A stretch of DNA of 64,000 bases from Caldilineaceae bacterium (GTDB lineage Bacteria > Chloroflexota > Anaerolineae > Caldilineales > Caldilineaceae). The stretch is from contig JALHQH010000041.1 in the NCBI GenBank assembly GCA_022842065.1, positions 42,935-106,934 on the forward strand, written 5' to 3'. Within the stretch, counting starts at the first letter, position 1. Every line of letters begins with the position of its first letter. Of the stretch, positions 9,929 to 19,808 are shown piece by piece. Both the position numbers and the translations under genes were made by a program. The notes below the pieces were generated by a model that made no database searches, was not told the DNA's origin, and saw only the letters and a program-made list of their open reading frames with translations.

Positions 9929-10030
9929 ACCGCACCGTGAGCCTCTGCACCTCCCGCTGGGCTTGCTCCTGCGCGCCCGCGCTGACGCGGCGCCGTGCCG
10001 TGGTGCTTGAACTTGACTGACAAGATAAAT

Positions 10031-13000
10031 ATGCAACCGCAGCAACGCTCCCTCTTTCCACTCTATCTTTTACTTGCACTCTGCCTGGTGCTTTTGCTGG
10101 CCTATAATGCCGGCTATCAGCGCGGTCAGCGGGCCTTTGACCACGCGCGACAAACGCTCGATGCGCAAAGTCTGGCTGAATCATTTCCCACCTTCACCCC
10201 AACCCCGTTGCCAGACACCGCCACGCCGACCCCGACGGTCACCCTGTCGCCAACCCCCACGCCGACCCCTAGCCCCACGCAAACCCCTACCGATACGCCA
10301 ACGCCGGCGACTGTCGAGGAGTGGTCCGAACGTTTTGTCACGCGCACCACCGCGTGGCTCAATGCGCTTTCCGACGCTGATTTTACGCCCGAACGTGCGG
10401 CTGATTTGGTGCGGCGCGGTGCGCAGGAACAATATCTACAATTTGTTGGGGTTAGTTACTTCGGGTTGGGGGTGGAACCGTGGGCGGCGCTGGCCATGCC
10501 CCGCACGCCGGCCGGCCAGGTGTTACCCACCCTCTTCTGGCGCGAGCCCAACGACCGTAACCAGGTGCGCGGTCAACTGCTGCTGGATCAGTTCGACCTG
10601 CCATCTGGCGCGCACGACGCCGCGGCGCTAGGCAATGGCATCGCCCAAGGTCTGTTGCGGACTGATGAACAGGGGCGGCGTTATCTGCTGCTCTTCGAAC
10701 GCGCCGGTAGCAAGCCCGTCTTGAGCGCTTATCTGCTGGGCCAGCGCAACGCCGGCGCACCCTTTATGCTGCTCTGGCGCAGCGACCGCGAAGCGCTCTG
10801 GTCGTTGGGGGCCGTGGGTAGCAGGGTTGAACTGATCGAAACGGAAGGACAATTGCTGCCCGATTTAGCGATCAAGGCTCCATTAACCGAAGGGGGACTG
10901 CGGGCGCGGGTGGCGGCAAGTGATCGCTTCGTGGAACAAGCGCCTTTTGCCCGCCAATGGGTTGAAACCCGCTGGCGGGCTATGCCGGAAGAGCAAAGCA
11001 GCGCAACTGGTTTGGCCTATCGCTTGGTCAGCGCGACGTTAGAGGCAACCCCTCTCTCTGCGTTGGGTGAATTGCTGACGGTGCTCCAGCGTGGTGATAT
11101 CAACGAGGCCGCCAACCTGGCCGCACGCATTGACCTGCTGCAGCAGATGTTTGAACTGGGGTTGAACAGTGAGGCCCGCTGGATGGTGGTCTATCTGAAC
11201 GCAGAAAACCAGCCCCTCTATGGCGATCAGATCACCGACCGCTTGCGGCTCTTTGACAATACCGACCGCAGCCGCACCTTTGATCTACGCTTTGAGCAGG
11301 CCGAGGAGGGCAATTATCGGGCGGTGGCGATTGAGCGTGTTGCCCCCTTTATCACCGACCTGGTGACGCCGGCCCCAAAAGGGGTCGCCCAAGCGCGCCC
11401 GACGGCGCTGGTCGCTTTACCCGCCACCAGCCAGGCCACGGTCGCCGCCTCCGCCCCCATCAGTGACATCATCGCCGCCGCAACCAATGTGCCCCAAGCG
11501 GCCGATGCGATCTTTGTCCCTTCCTCCACCCCGCTCGATACGCCGACGGCCACCGCGACCCCCAGTGAGACACCGACGGTGACCTCAACGCCACTGCCAA
11601 CTGAGACACCGACCGTCACCCCGACGCCGACCCCCACCGAAACCCCGCTGCCGACCGCTACCCCCACCGCGACCGAGACCCCCTTGCCCATCCCGGTGAT
11701 CCCGCCCGACCGGCCCGCACCGATGACCGGTGTGACCTTTGTCACCGAGCCGGCGCGCTTGCGTGGGGCGCCTTCGGTTGATTCGATTGTAATTACCGCG
11801 GTGGAAAATGAAGCGGTGGTTGAGGTTTTTGGGATTAGCGAAGCGGGGGATTGGCTCCTGTTGCGCGCCAATGGGGTGGTGGGCTGGATGTTCCGCGATC
11901 TGATCTTTCTGAATGCCGACCAGTCGCTGCTGCCCGTCTATCGAACCGATGGCACCCCCGTGAATCCGGAAGACCCTGGTCTACCCACGGCGGCCCCACC
12001 AGCCGCCGCCGCGCTTGATACGGCAACGCCACTCCCGACCGCAACGCCGCTCGCTACCCCCGTTTTGGAGCAGCCGGCCAGCGCCAGCGGGACGATTGGC
12101 TCCCCCCCGCCCCCCGCGGCGGATGAAGTGGTGATGAATGTCGCGGATGAGCTAATTGATGTCAGTCGCCTGGCCGCCTTGCCGGTCAGCCGCGATGGGG
12201 AAGCGCTCGGCTTACGTTTGGAGAATGCCCAGGTGCAGGTATGGGGCGGTCTCTTTGGTGATGCCGAAGTGGGCTGGGTGACAGCACCCTCTGATCTGCT
12301 CTTGGGCGGGACCCAACTCTATGTGCAGGGTGCCCCTGATCCGGCCGACCAGCAACGCTGGCTGACCACGCGGCTGCGCATTGTCGCCCCCCCGGCGCGC
12401 GAACGGGCGGTGTTGCGGACCGTTGACGCCTTTGCCACCCAAATGGCCACTAACAATGTGCTGGCGTTGATGGGCAGCCGCGAGCGTGGCGGCATCTACC
12501 TGTTGACCCGCGCCGGCATCGCCCAACCGCTGTGGGGAGAAGAGCAGGAGGCCCAATGGGCTGGCCCCACCCAAGAAGATGGGCTGCTGATCCTGGCGAC
12601 CGATCGACCGCTCTTACCCAACAGCTTTACCTGGGTCCGCACTGACGGTAGCGCCATACAGATTGCCGCGCAACCCTTTCACCAGATCCGCGGCGTAGTT
12701 GCGGACGCCAACGCTGGCCTCTGGTGGATCGAGACCCCGCAGGCCCTGTTTGATCAATGGCAACTCTGGCATTATGATCCACGCGCCCGCCAGATCACTT
12801 TACGCCTGCGCGCTGCACCCCTGAATGGCCCAGATGGTGAGCGCCTGCTGCCTGTCCTCCAGGCGCTTTTTGTCCAAACGACGGCGGGACAGCTAACCGA
12901 AGCGACGCTGTTGGTGGACACGGTGGCCGTTCTCTCCCAGCAACCCCAGCGCGGGCTCTATCGGCTCACGGTTCCGATCAACGCCGATGGCAGCCTGGCA

Positions 13001-13612
13001 GTGGCACCTACCCCCCAACGGTTGTTGGCCGCTGGGGAATATCAGGCCCCCTTAGCGCTTAGCCCGGATCGACGTTTACTCGCCTATCTCTACCACGATG
13101 CGACGGTGCCCAGCCTTATCCGTCCCGATCTGCCGACGACTGCCCCACAACCGGCCAATAGTGTGCGACTGTTGACGCTCAGTGGTGCCGATGCCAATAC
13201 GATTCTGCCCCTCTATCGGAGTGAAGATCGCACTGAGTTCTTGGCCCCCAACTTACGCTGGCTGGGGACGGATCGCTTGCAGACCGTGCGCAGCCGCTTT
13301 GCTCCAGGTAGCAGTTTTGATTTGGAACGTTTCGGGGTGGTTGATCTGCAATTGGCGAGTACACCCACGGGTGGGGAGGACACGGCACCCGTGGGTGTAC
13401 TCGCCAATCGCTATCTGCTGCGGGGCGATTATACCCTGCGCGATGGCGCTACCTGTCGCAATGATGGGGCCTTTCTGCTGGTGGAGGAGAGCCGCGGTGG
13501 CGCGCTCGAACTCGTGCGGTGGGATAGCCAAGGGGCCGCCCAGCCACTCTTTGGTTTGCCTGCTTATCTGAACCGCACCCTGCTTTGCTGGCAATCGACC
13601 CCCAACGGATAA
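10031..13612 (+). CDS. Large secreted/anchored protein with Thr-Pro linkers, SH3b-like domains and beta-propeller-like C-terminus
   Basis: The product is 1193 residues if it starts at ATG 10031; a GTG at 9995 would add 12. A hydrophobic anchor lies at about residues 8-26. TPTPTPSPTQTP-type linkers follow near 55-95 and again near 500-560. An SH3b-like module (about 567-627) includes ARLRGAPSVDS, GDWLLLR and GVVGWMF, a pattern used for cell-wall or peptide binding. A second SH3-like stretch containing VGWVTAPSDLL follows. The last ~450 residues have WD40/TolB-like features (LALSPDRRLLAYLY). A perfect 23-bp inverted repeat lies inside the gene at 13351-13408. Function is unknown; a role at the cell surface is inferred. 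Confidence 0.7.
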   Translation: MQPQQRSLFPLYLLLALCLVLLLAYNAGYQRGQRAFDHARQTLDAQSLAESFPTFTPTPLPDTATPTPTVTLSPTPTPTPSPTQTPTDTPTPATVEEWSERFVTRTTAWLNALSDADFTPERAADLVRRGAQEQYLQFVGVSYFGLGVEPWAALAMPRTPAGQVLPTLFWREPNDRNQVRGQLLLDQFDLPSGAHDAAALGNGIAQGLLRTDEQGRRYLLLFERAGSKPVLSAYLLGQRNAGAPFMLLWRSDREALWSLGAVGSRVELIETEGQLLPDLAIKAPLTEGGLRARVAASDRFVEQAPFARQWVETRWRAMPEEQSSATGLAYRLVSATLEATPLSALGELLTVLQRGDINEAANLAARIDLLQQMFELGLNSEARWMVVYLNAENQPLYGDQITDRLRLFDNTDRSRTFDLRFEQAEEGNYRAVAIERVAPFITDLVTPAPKGVAQARPTALVALPATSQATVAASAPISDIIAAATNVPQAADAIFVPSSTPLDTPTATATPSETPTVTSTPLPTETPTVTPTPTPTETPLPTATPTATETPLPIPVIPPDRPAPMTGVTFVTEPARLRGAPSVDSIVITAVENEAVVEVFGISEAGDWLLLRANGVVGWMFRDLIFLNADQSLLPVYRTDGTPVNPEDPGLPTAAPPAAAALDTATPLPTATPLATPVLEQPASASGTIGSPPPPAADEVVMNVADELIDVSRLAALPVSRDGEALGLRLENAQVQVWGGLFGDAEVGWVTAPSDLLLGGTQLYVQGAPDPADQQRWLTTRLRIVAPPARERAVLRTVDAFATQMATNNVLALMGSRERGGIYLLTRAGIAQPLWGEEQEAQWAGPTQEDGLLILATDRPLLPNSFTWVRTDGSAIQIAAQPFHQIRGVVADANAGLWWIETPQALFDQWQLWHYDPRARQITLRLRAAPLNGPDGERLLPVLQALFVQTTAGQLTEATLLVDTVAVLSQQPQRGLYRLTVPINADGSLAVAPTPQRLLAAGEYQAPLALSPDRRLLAYLYHDATVPSLIRPDLPTTAPQPANSVRLLTLSGADANTILPLYRSEDRTEFLAPNLRWLGTDRLQTVRSRFAPGSSFDLERFGVVDLQLASTPTGGEDTAPVGVLANRYLLRGDYTLRDGATCRNDGAFLLVEESRGGALELVRWDSQGAAQPLFGLPAYLNRTLLCWQSTPNG
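13351..13408. repeat. Perfect 23-bp inverted repeat inside a coding sequence
   Basis: The arms 13351-13373 and 13386-13408 are exact reverse complements around a 12-base loop (GGGAGGACACGG). The reading frame of the large secreted protein passes through without interruption, near residues 1107-1126. A palindrome this long and exact is not expected from codon constraints alone. Confidence 0.9.
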
Positions 13613-13625
13613 GCGAGTTAACGCC

Positions 13626-14414
13626 GTGTTTAATGCACCTGGCCCTGAGTGGTCCAACCGTCTGAGCTATTTCACGACCTGGCAAGGCTTTGCCTTTGCG
13701 CTCATTGGCCTGGTGCTCTTGTTGTTGCTGGGCATCTGGTGGCGGCAACAGACGCGCCACTGGTTTCGCATGATGGTTGGCACCTTACTCGCGGCGTTGG
13801 TGATGGCGATTAGTAGCTACTACTTTTTTGAAGTACCCCGCTACTATGCCAACTGTCCACAGGGTTGCACTGGTTGGCGTGGTTATCCCCTGCCCATCGC
13901 CCGCATTGATCTGGATGGGGTGACCAGGCTGGCCATTCTCGATTTTGTGCTGAGTGTCCTCTTGATCTGGCTGCTGTGGCTGGTGGCGAGTTTGCTTTGG
14001 CGGCTGTTGGCCACCGCCTGGCGTTGGGAGGGGAAACCCTTGCAGGCCAAGATCCTCTTTGTGATCCTCGTCGCAGTCGTGCCGTGGGCGTTGCTGCCGC
14101 GGATTATTGCCCCACCGCAACCCCAACTGACCGGTGAGGCTGACCGCTTGGCGATCAACGCCCGGCGCGCGGCCGAGTTCACCTATGGTATTACGGGCCT
14201 CTGGGTACAACAGTTGGCACTAGAAGATGTGCGCTTTCTACAAAACGACCCAGCCACCGATCTCGAAAGTGTTAACCGTGTCGGTGGCCAGGTTTGCCTG
14301 CGCAGCTATACCTATTTCTTCATTCCTTGGCGGCGCTACCGGATCGATCTCGATGGGATTGGTCGCACCGCCTTGCGCCTGGAAGAATTGCCGCTGGCCG
14401 AGCCATGCTGGTAA
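13626..14414 (+). CDS. Integral membrane protein of unknown function
   Basis: This 262-residue protein starts at GTG 13626, 13 bases after the previous stop. Four hydrophobic spans are visible at roughly residues 20-40, 48-68, 103-128 and 140-162, the last preceding a PRIIAPPQPQL linker. The remaining ~90 residues are soluble and include Cys residues. No family motif is recognised. Tight spacing suggests one transcript with the preceding two envelope genes. It converges on the SulP gene that ends at 14478; no clear terminator was seen between them. Confidence 0.6.
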   Translation: MFNAPGPEWSNRLSYFTTWQGFAFALIGLVLLLLLGIWWRQQTRHWFRMMVGTLLAALVMAISSYYFFEVPRYYANCPQGCTGWRGYPLPIARIDLDGVTRLAILDFVLSVLLIWLLWLVASLLWRLLATAWRWEGKPLQAKILFVILVAVVPWALLPRIIAPPQPQLTGEADRLAINARRAAEFTYGITGLWVQQLALEDVRFLQNDPATDLESVNRVGGQVCLRSYTYFFIPWRRYRIDLDGIGRTALRLEELPLAEPCW

Positions 14415-14477
14415 TGACAGACACCAGGACGCGCCGATCTCACCTTGGTGGCCTGTGTTCACCTTTTTGACCTGGGT

Positions 14478-16799
14478 TCAACTGAGCAGCCGGTCAATAG
14501 TGGTATGGGCTTGGAGCAAATGTTTGCCCGTGTGGTGCGTAATAAAACGAAAAAAAGTGACAGCTAAGGCGGGATCTTCGCTTTCCATCCGCTCTAATGC
14601 GGTGGCTGATAACGTATAGAGCTGGCTCCTTTGGCCGGCAATCACATAGCCATTGGCCGGTACACTCCAGTCGCCAAAGATGGCACCTGCCCCCATGGTG
14701 GACATGCGGCGTACCTGATCATTTTGCAACTGGGTCAGAATCGAGACTTGGCCGTGTTCAAGGATATAGATGGTATCCGATTTTTCGCCAAGGGCAATGA
14801 TGACTTCATCCGGTTGGGCGCGCAGCCGTTCTAAATAGCGCATAAACGTGGTGATCTGTTCGGTAGCCGGGAAAAGTTCGTCTAATTGTAAGGGCAAAGG
14901 CGAAAAGCGCTGACGGTACAACGAGGTCGGCTCCAATAGGCGATCTTCGCACCACTCGACCGCATGATCAAGATCCTTGAACAACCACTGTGGTGCTGTG
15001 CTCTGCAGCGGTGCTATCTGCTCTTCTGTTTGCTCGATTTGAACAGGCGCAGGGAAAATTTTCTCCTGGACAAATTGGGCGACCAGCTGCGGTGACAAAG
15101 TGCTGTAGAGCAACTGGATATTGTGCGCCTCGGCTAAACGTTGCAGTTTTGTAAAGCTGGTCAAGGCTGACGCATCGACGCCGGTGACATGAAAGAAGTC
15201 GAGGATCAAAAACTGGATGGTCTGGGGTTGATTGCTGACTAACTGCTGTACATATTCGGCCAGTTGCGTTGCCGTCCCAAAAAAGAGATAGCCTTGCAAC
15301 CACAAGATCCGAATTTTGTGGCTATGGGTCGTCAAAAAGCGGCGCTGTTGCGTGGTACGTGCCCGATTACTCGGATAATCCGTCCCCGAAAGATCGTGTT
15401 TAAGAATTGGGGTGCGACTATAGGTGACGGTAAAGATGATACTGGCAATCACGATGCCGACGACAATCCCCGGTAAAAGGCCGGCGACACCGATGACTAA
15501 CATGATAATCCAGATCAGGGCGTAATCTGCGCGTGACAGTTTACGCTTTGCTTCATAGAGCCACTGCACCAGCAACGATAGCCCCAGGTAGAGTAATAAA
15601 CCACCGAGGACCGCTTTCGGAATATAGGCAATCAGCGGCCCGCCGTAAAATAACATGAGCAGACCGACGGCGGCAACAACGAGCCCCGCCAGCCGGTTGG
15701 TGGCACCGGCCTTCTGGTTAAGTAGCGTGCGACTGGTGGATAGACAGGCAACAAAACCACCAAAGCCGCCAGCGACGATGTTGGCCAACCCGGTGACTCG
15801 CAATTCCCGATTAAAATCGATATTGGTCTCTAAGGCCAGTTCTAAGCCAGACGCGACGAGTAAAAGGTCGATAATGGTGATCAGGAATAAGGCAAGCAGA
15901 CTTGCACTCTGCGCCCATAAAAGCAGCCAGTGGACCTCGCTCAGGATCGGGGCGGTGAGGGGGAAATGATAGGCTGTCGCGGCAAAAGGCTCAAAGAGTA
16001 AGCCGGCGGCCGCCGCCTGTTGCCGATCGATCCCCAAGCCCCAGAGTAGAGCATAAAATACCCCAATGGCACCTACAAACAAAGTAGGGATGACCAAATA
16101 ATGTTTGTAGCGACGGGTTATGACCACCGTTAGCAGGCCAAAGCCCAGACCGGGCAACCAGCGGCTGAGCAACGCCGGCTGGAGCAAGCTCTGCAGTTGA
16201 CTAAATTCGAGGGGGAGATCACTCATCACTTTGAGGGCTCCCCGCGTGATCAGCCAACCGGTGCCGGCCAGGAAACCACCAATGACGGGATAGGGAATGT
16301 AGCGTACCCAGCGACCCAATTGAATCTGGCCGGCAATAAAAAGGATTAGCCCAGTGAACGTTGCGGCAACGACAAAGGCAACGAGCACCGTTGGCAAAAT
16401 CGCGTCGGTGGTGCCGCTGGCGATCAACAATTGGGCAATATTCCCCACAATCAGCGCCTGCACCGCGGCCGTGAGCGAATCTGGGCCGGCGCACAAAATC
16501 GGCAATGAGCTGAAGAGTGCAACGATAATGGCCGAGACGACGAGGGAAATGAGCGCCGCACTAATGCCAAAAGGCAAGTAGACCGCCAACGGACCGGAGA
16601 AAATCAGCGCTGCATAAGAGATATTAAAGATCATTGCTACCAGGCTGACAATCAGACCCGCCAGTAGATTGCCGATGACTTTGCTCGGGAATTTGCTTGG
16701 GAGTCCGCTTGGGCGTTTGCCAGGGAGTTTACTGGGGAGGGCAATGGCTGCCAAGCGTTGGCGTAGCTGAAAATGCCGATTGTGATCCGGATTTTGCAT
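14478..16799 (-). CDS. SulP-family anion permease with STAS domain and C-terminal cNMP-binding-like domain
   Basis: The 773-residue protein has a SulP transport core (about 35-440) with many hydrophobic helices and the conserved NISYAALIFSG and CAGPDSLTAAV segments. A STAS domain (about 480-590) contains FLILDFFHVTGVDASAL. A Crp/cNMP-type beta-roll (about 640-755) contains EKSDTIYILEHGQVSIL. The phosphate-binding cassette is degenerate (GAIFGDWSVPANGYV), lacking the usual Glu and Arg, so nucleotide binding is doubtful. SulP proteins import sulfate, bicarbonate or other anions. It lies six bases after the ABC transporter gene. The sulfotransferase upstream makes sulfate a reasonable guess. Confidence 0.85.
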   Translation of the reverse strand: MQNPDHNRHFQLRQRLAAIALPSKLPGKRPSGLPSKFPSKVIGNLLAGLIVSLVAMIFNISYAALIFSGPLAVYLPFGISAALISLVVSAIIVALFSSLPILCAGPDSLTAAVQALIVGNIAQLLIASGTTDAILPTVLVAFVVAATFTGLILFIAGQIQLGRWVRYIPYPVIGGFLAGTGWLITRGALKVMSDLPLEFSQLQSLLQPALLSRWLPGLGFGLLTVVITRRYKHYLVIPTLFVGAIGVFYALLWGLGIDRQQAAAAGLLFEPFAATAYHFPLTAPILSEVHWLLLWAQSASLLALFLITIIDLLLVASGLELALETNIDFNRELRVTGLANIVAGGFGGFVACLSTSRTLLNQKAGATNRLAGLVVAAVGLLMLFYGGPLIAYIPKAVLGGLLLYLGLSLLVQWLYEAKRKLSRADYALIWIIMLVIGVAGLLPGIVVGIVIASIIFTVTYSRTPILKHDLSGTDYPSNRARTTQQRRFLTTHSHKIRILWLQGYLFFGTATQLAEYVQQLVSNQPQTIQFLILDFFHVTGVDASALTSFTKLQRLAEAHNIQLLYSTLSPQLVAQFVQEKIFPAPVQIEQTEEQIAPLQSTAPQWLFKDLDHAVEWCEDRLLEPTSLYRQRFSPLPLQLDELFPATEQITTFMRYLERLRAQPDEVIIALGEKSDTIYILEHGQVSILTQLQNDQVRRMSTMGAGAIFGDWSVPANGYVIAGQRSQLYTLSATALERMESEDPALAVTFFRFITHHTGKHLLQAHTTIDRLLS

Positions 16800-16805
16800 A
16801 CGCGG

Positions 16806-19184
16806 TTACCTATTCTCCTGTGGTCTGCCGGCCGTGCTCTGCCACCAGTTACGCACCTGCGCCAAGCGGGTGGCTGGTGGCTTTGGCTGCACGATCTCTT
16901 CATCAACCTGTTGTTGCTCGCGATTGCGCTGTGTGCGTTCAACCTGCAGGCCAACGGCCGTCCGCAAGGCTGGTAGTTCGTCCAGCAAGGTGAGAAAGGC
17001 TTGTTTCGGCAAGATGAGCAGCAGACAGTCGGTTACGGTACGAATGGTGGCATTGCGCGGGGCATCGTGGAGCAGCGCTGTCTCGCCAAAGTAGTCGCCA
17101 TCACTCATCGTATCGATCTTCTGTTCAACCCCTTGGGCATTACGCACAAGCACCTCAACCTGACCGCGTGCAATCAGATAGAAACGATCACCCACATCGC
17201 CTTGTTGGAAGATCATCTGCCCACCATTGATAAATTGAGTAGTAAAGCGACTGGCAATCGTGCTCCGCACGGCCGTGTCCAGTGGGGCAAAGAGTGGCAA
17301 TTGACCAAGATAGCTGGCATGAACCGTGGCCATACGGCCATCGGCGCTAATCTCAAATCCACTCTGTTTGTGCCAGAGCTGGGCATATAAACCTAGTCGC
17401 GCCAAGAGCTGCGCATGGGTGCCAACTTCGACCAACCGGCCACCACTTAAGACGACAATTTGATCGGCATGTGCAATCGTCGAGAGGCGATGGGTCACGG
17501 TAATCACGGTTCGGGCCTGCCCAACCCGTTGTAGGGTCGCATTGATGGCGGCTTCGGTGCCTGGATCCAAGGCGGAAGTCGCCTCGTCCAAGATCAGAAG
17601 CGCTGGGTCGCGGATAATGGCCCGTGCGATGGCAATGCGTTGCCGTTGCCCGCCAGAGAGCCGACTGCCGGCTTCGCCAACCTCCGTTTCATACTGATTG
17701 GGCAGTTGCATAATCAAGTCATGAATTTCGGCCAGTTTGGCGGCCTGCTCGACATCGGCATCGGTTGCCGTGGGCTTGGCCATGCGGATATTTTCCCGGA
17801 TCGTGGTTTTGAACAGATAGGTATCCTGGAAGACAACCCCGATCTGCTGCTGCAATGAGGCCCGCTGAATTTGGCGAATATCAACCCCGTCAAAGCGAAT
17901 GGTGCCGGCGGTGGCCACATGACCACCCATGAGCAGGGTCAAGAGTGTACTTTTGCCGGAGCCGCTCGGGCCAACCACGGCCACGGTTTGGCCGGCCGGC
18001 AGCAAGAGGTTAATCTCTTGGAGCTGATGCGCTTCTTTGGTATAACCAAAAGCGAGATCTTTTAATTGAATTTGTTGACGGACGGCTGGAATTGCTACTG
18101 CGTTTGGTGCTTCCAGCAGGTCTGGGCCTTCGGCTAGAAATTCTTTGATGCGCTGAATGCCACTGGTCGCCGCCATGAGATCGGGCAATACGGTCCGCGT
18201 CAAATCATCCACGGCATTGTTCACCAGCGTGAGCAAATTAAAAAATGCAACAAAGTCACCGATGGTCATGCTGTTACGCATCACTAAAAATACCCCAACC
18301 CCTACCGCGACGACCCGCGAAAAGAGGATAATCGAACGCGCGGAGAGGGACGCCAGGGTGCGGATCAGGTTGACACGCACGGCCAGTGTCCCGACCTGGG
18401 CCAGCTTTTGCTGAAAGCGGGTGCGCAGTTGATCCTCAAAGCCAAAGGCCCGGATCAGTGCTTGGGCTTGAATATTTTCTTGCAGATCACCAGTCAGTTG
18501 TGCCTCGGCGCTTTTGAATTCGCCGCCGGCTTGCGCCGCTTTGGGCATAAAGTAGCGAATGACACGCGAGAGGAGCAGTAGATTTAGCAGCGGCACCAAA
18601 CCCAAGCGCCAATCGATGTAAAACAAGACCGGTAAATTGAGCAGGAATAAGATTAAATTGAGCAGCCCATCGCGCAGTTTGACGGTGATCACGCGTTCGA
18701 CATCGCTCAAGTCATTCGAGAAGCGGGCGAGAATATCGCTGCTGGCGGTGCGGGTGTAGTAATTTTGGGGCAGCCGTTGCAACTGTTGGAAAAGGGTGAG
18801 CCGCAATTGGTTGAGAATCGTCACACTAATTTGGGCATTCAGCCGTTCCCCCCGTAGCCGGATCGCCAATGCCAGAAAAAAGCTGATAACGAGGATGCCC
18901 ATGATCGAGCGCAGATTCGTAACCGCGCCGGTTGCTTGCAGGCTGTCGATCATCTGTTTCAATTGCAAGGCAAAAAAGGTACGAAAAAGTTCATGGGCCA
19001 GCAAGCTGAAGATGATGACAACCCCGGGTTGCCAATAGGGCCGCCACTGCCACAAAATATAGGAAATGCCATCCCAGACGGTCAGCGCTTGCGCCAGCCG
19101 CTTGGGCGCTTTCCCGGTGGCCGTATTTTTCTGATCGTTTGCCAAGGTTGCCAATGGCCTTTCCTCTGCTCTTTTATACATCAT
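16806..19184 (-). CDS. ABC exporter (fused permease-ATPase) with C-terminal cyclic-nucleotide-binding domain
   Basis: This 792-residue half-transporter has a six-helix type-1 permease at about 40-350. The nucleotide-binding domain (about 370-610) carries Walker A GPSGSGKST, signature LSGGQRQRIAIARA, Walker B LLILDEATSALD and the TVTHRLSTIAHAD H-loop. A cNMP-binding beta-roll follows (about 645-755). Its phosphate-binding cassette FGETALLHDAPRNATIRT keeps the Glu and Arg that contact cyclic nucleotides, so it could respond to cAMP, cGMP or c-di-GMP-like ligands. The exported substrate is unknown. It is flanked by a small membrane protein gene and the SulP gene, both within 30 bases, so one operon is likely. 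Confidence 0.88.
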   Translation of the reverse strand: MMYKRAEERPLATLANDQKNTATGKAPKRLAQALTVWDGISYILWQWRPYWQPGVVIIFSLLAHELFRTFFALQLKQMIDSLQATGAVTNLRSIMGILVISFFLALAIRLRGERLNAQISVTILNQLRLTLFQQLQRLPQNYYTRTASSDILARFSNDLSDVERVITVKLRDGLLNLILFLLNLPVLFYIDWRLGLVPLLNLLLLSRVIRYFMPKAAQAGGEFKSAEAQLTGDLQENIQAQALIRAFGFEDQLRTRFQQKLAQVGTLAVRVNLIRTLASLSARSIILFSRVVAVGVGVFLVMRNSMTIGDFVAFFNLLTLVNNAVDDLTRTVLPDLMAATSGIQRIKEFLAEGPDLLEAPNAVAIPAVRQQIQLKDLAFGYTKEAHQLQEINLLLPAGQTVAVVGPSGSGKSTLLTLLMGGHVATAGTIRFDGVDIRQIQRASLQQQIGVVFQDTYLFKTTIRENIRMAKPTATDADVEQAAKLAEIHDLIMQLPNQYETEVGEAGSRLSGGQRQRIAIARAIIRDPALLILDEATSALDPGTEAAINATLQRVGQARTVITVTHRLSTIAHADQIVVLSGGRLVEVGTHAQLLARLGLYAQLWHKQSGFEISADGRMATVHASYLGQLPLFAPLDTAVRSTIASRFTTQFINGGQMIFQQGDVGDRFYLIARGQVEVLVRNAQGVEQKIDTMSDGDYFGETALLHDAPRNATIRTVTDCLLLILPKQAFLTLLDELPALRTAVGLQVERTQRNREQQQVDEEIVQPKPPATRLAQVRNWWQSTAGRPQENR

Positions 19185-19211
19185 TACACCGGGGCTGGCC
19201 GTGTGGCGGAG

Positions 19212-19802
19212 CTACTCGGTAAAATCGGCCAGGATCGTGACCTGCAACGCGCTGACCGTCTGCCTGCCTAGCATTGGCCGTTTTGTTAAACGGCGACTAG
19301 GCAACTGCGCCCGGGCTGTCCCTTCAAACGATTGGGCTGGCAATCGTGGCGGCGGCTTGGTTGGGATTGGCGCTACAGCCGTTGCGGTTGGGGGATGGGC
19401 CGGTGTGTTGACAAAACTTGTGCCTGCGCGTGGTGGCCCCTGCGCCGCTCCTGGTATGGACAAGGGGTCAACCGGCTCCAGGTGCAGTTGATTTTTTGTC
19501 AGCAGGTAGGTTTCCCGAAAGACCGTGCTGCACCAAATGATCGCCAAGAGCGCGACCGTCAGCAGCGCCACATTACTGTTGACAAAGCGACCGACCGCCC
19601 CCACGCCGCCCAGCACAATGAGTAACTGGAGCAAGGTGAGGCCAATCCCCCGGATGGCAGGTAGATAGCGGGCAACGAACCGTGGTAGATAATAGACAAG
19701 TGCCCAAAGTATCCCTGCCGTCAAGGCAACAATCAGGGTAGTTGTCAGCGTATTCACGAGGGTAGGCAACGGTATATTTAGCATTGTTTCTAACACGCGC
19801 AT
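19212..19802 (-). CDS. Small membrane protein of unknown function
   Basis: The 196-residue product has three hydrophobic spans at about 14-35, 50-70 and 78-95, then a long Pro/Ala/Thr-rich tail without recognisable domain. The start could be ATG 19802 or the internal ATG at 19784; neither has a clear Shine-Dalgarno. It begins six bases after the sulfotransferase stop and ends 27 bases before the ABC transporter gene, so it is probably co-transcribed with them. Function unknown. Confidence 0.55.
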   Translation of the reverse strand: MRVLETMLNIPLPTLVNTLTTTLIVALTAGILWALVYYLPRFVARYLPAIRGIGLTLLQLLIVLGGVGAVGRFVNSNVALLTVALLAIIWCSTVFRETYLLTKNQLHLEPVDPLSIPGAAQGPPRAGTSFVNTPAHPPTATAVAPIPTKPPPRLPAQSFEGTARAQLPSRRLTKRPMLGRQTVSALQVTILADFTE

Positions 19803-19808
19803 GCTTGT

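Noticed and set aside
14415..14477. Possible terminator between the convergent genes ending at 14414 and 14478
   Set aside because: Only weak complementarity (ACACC...GGTGG-like) was found and no T-run, so it is not called.
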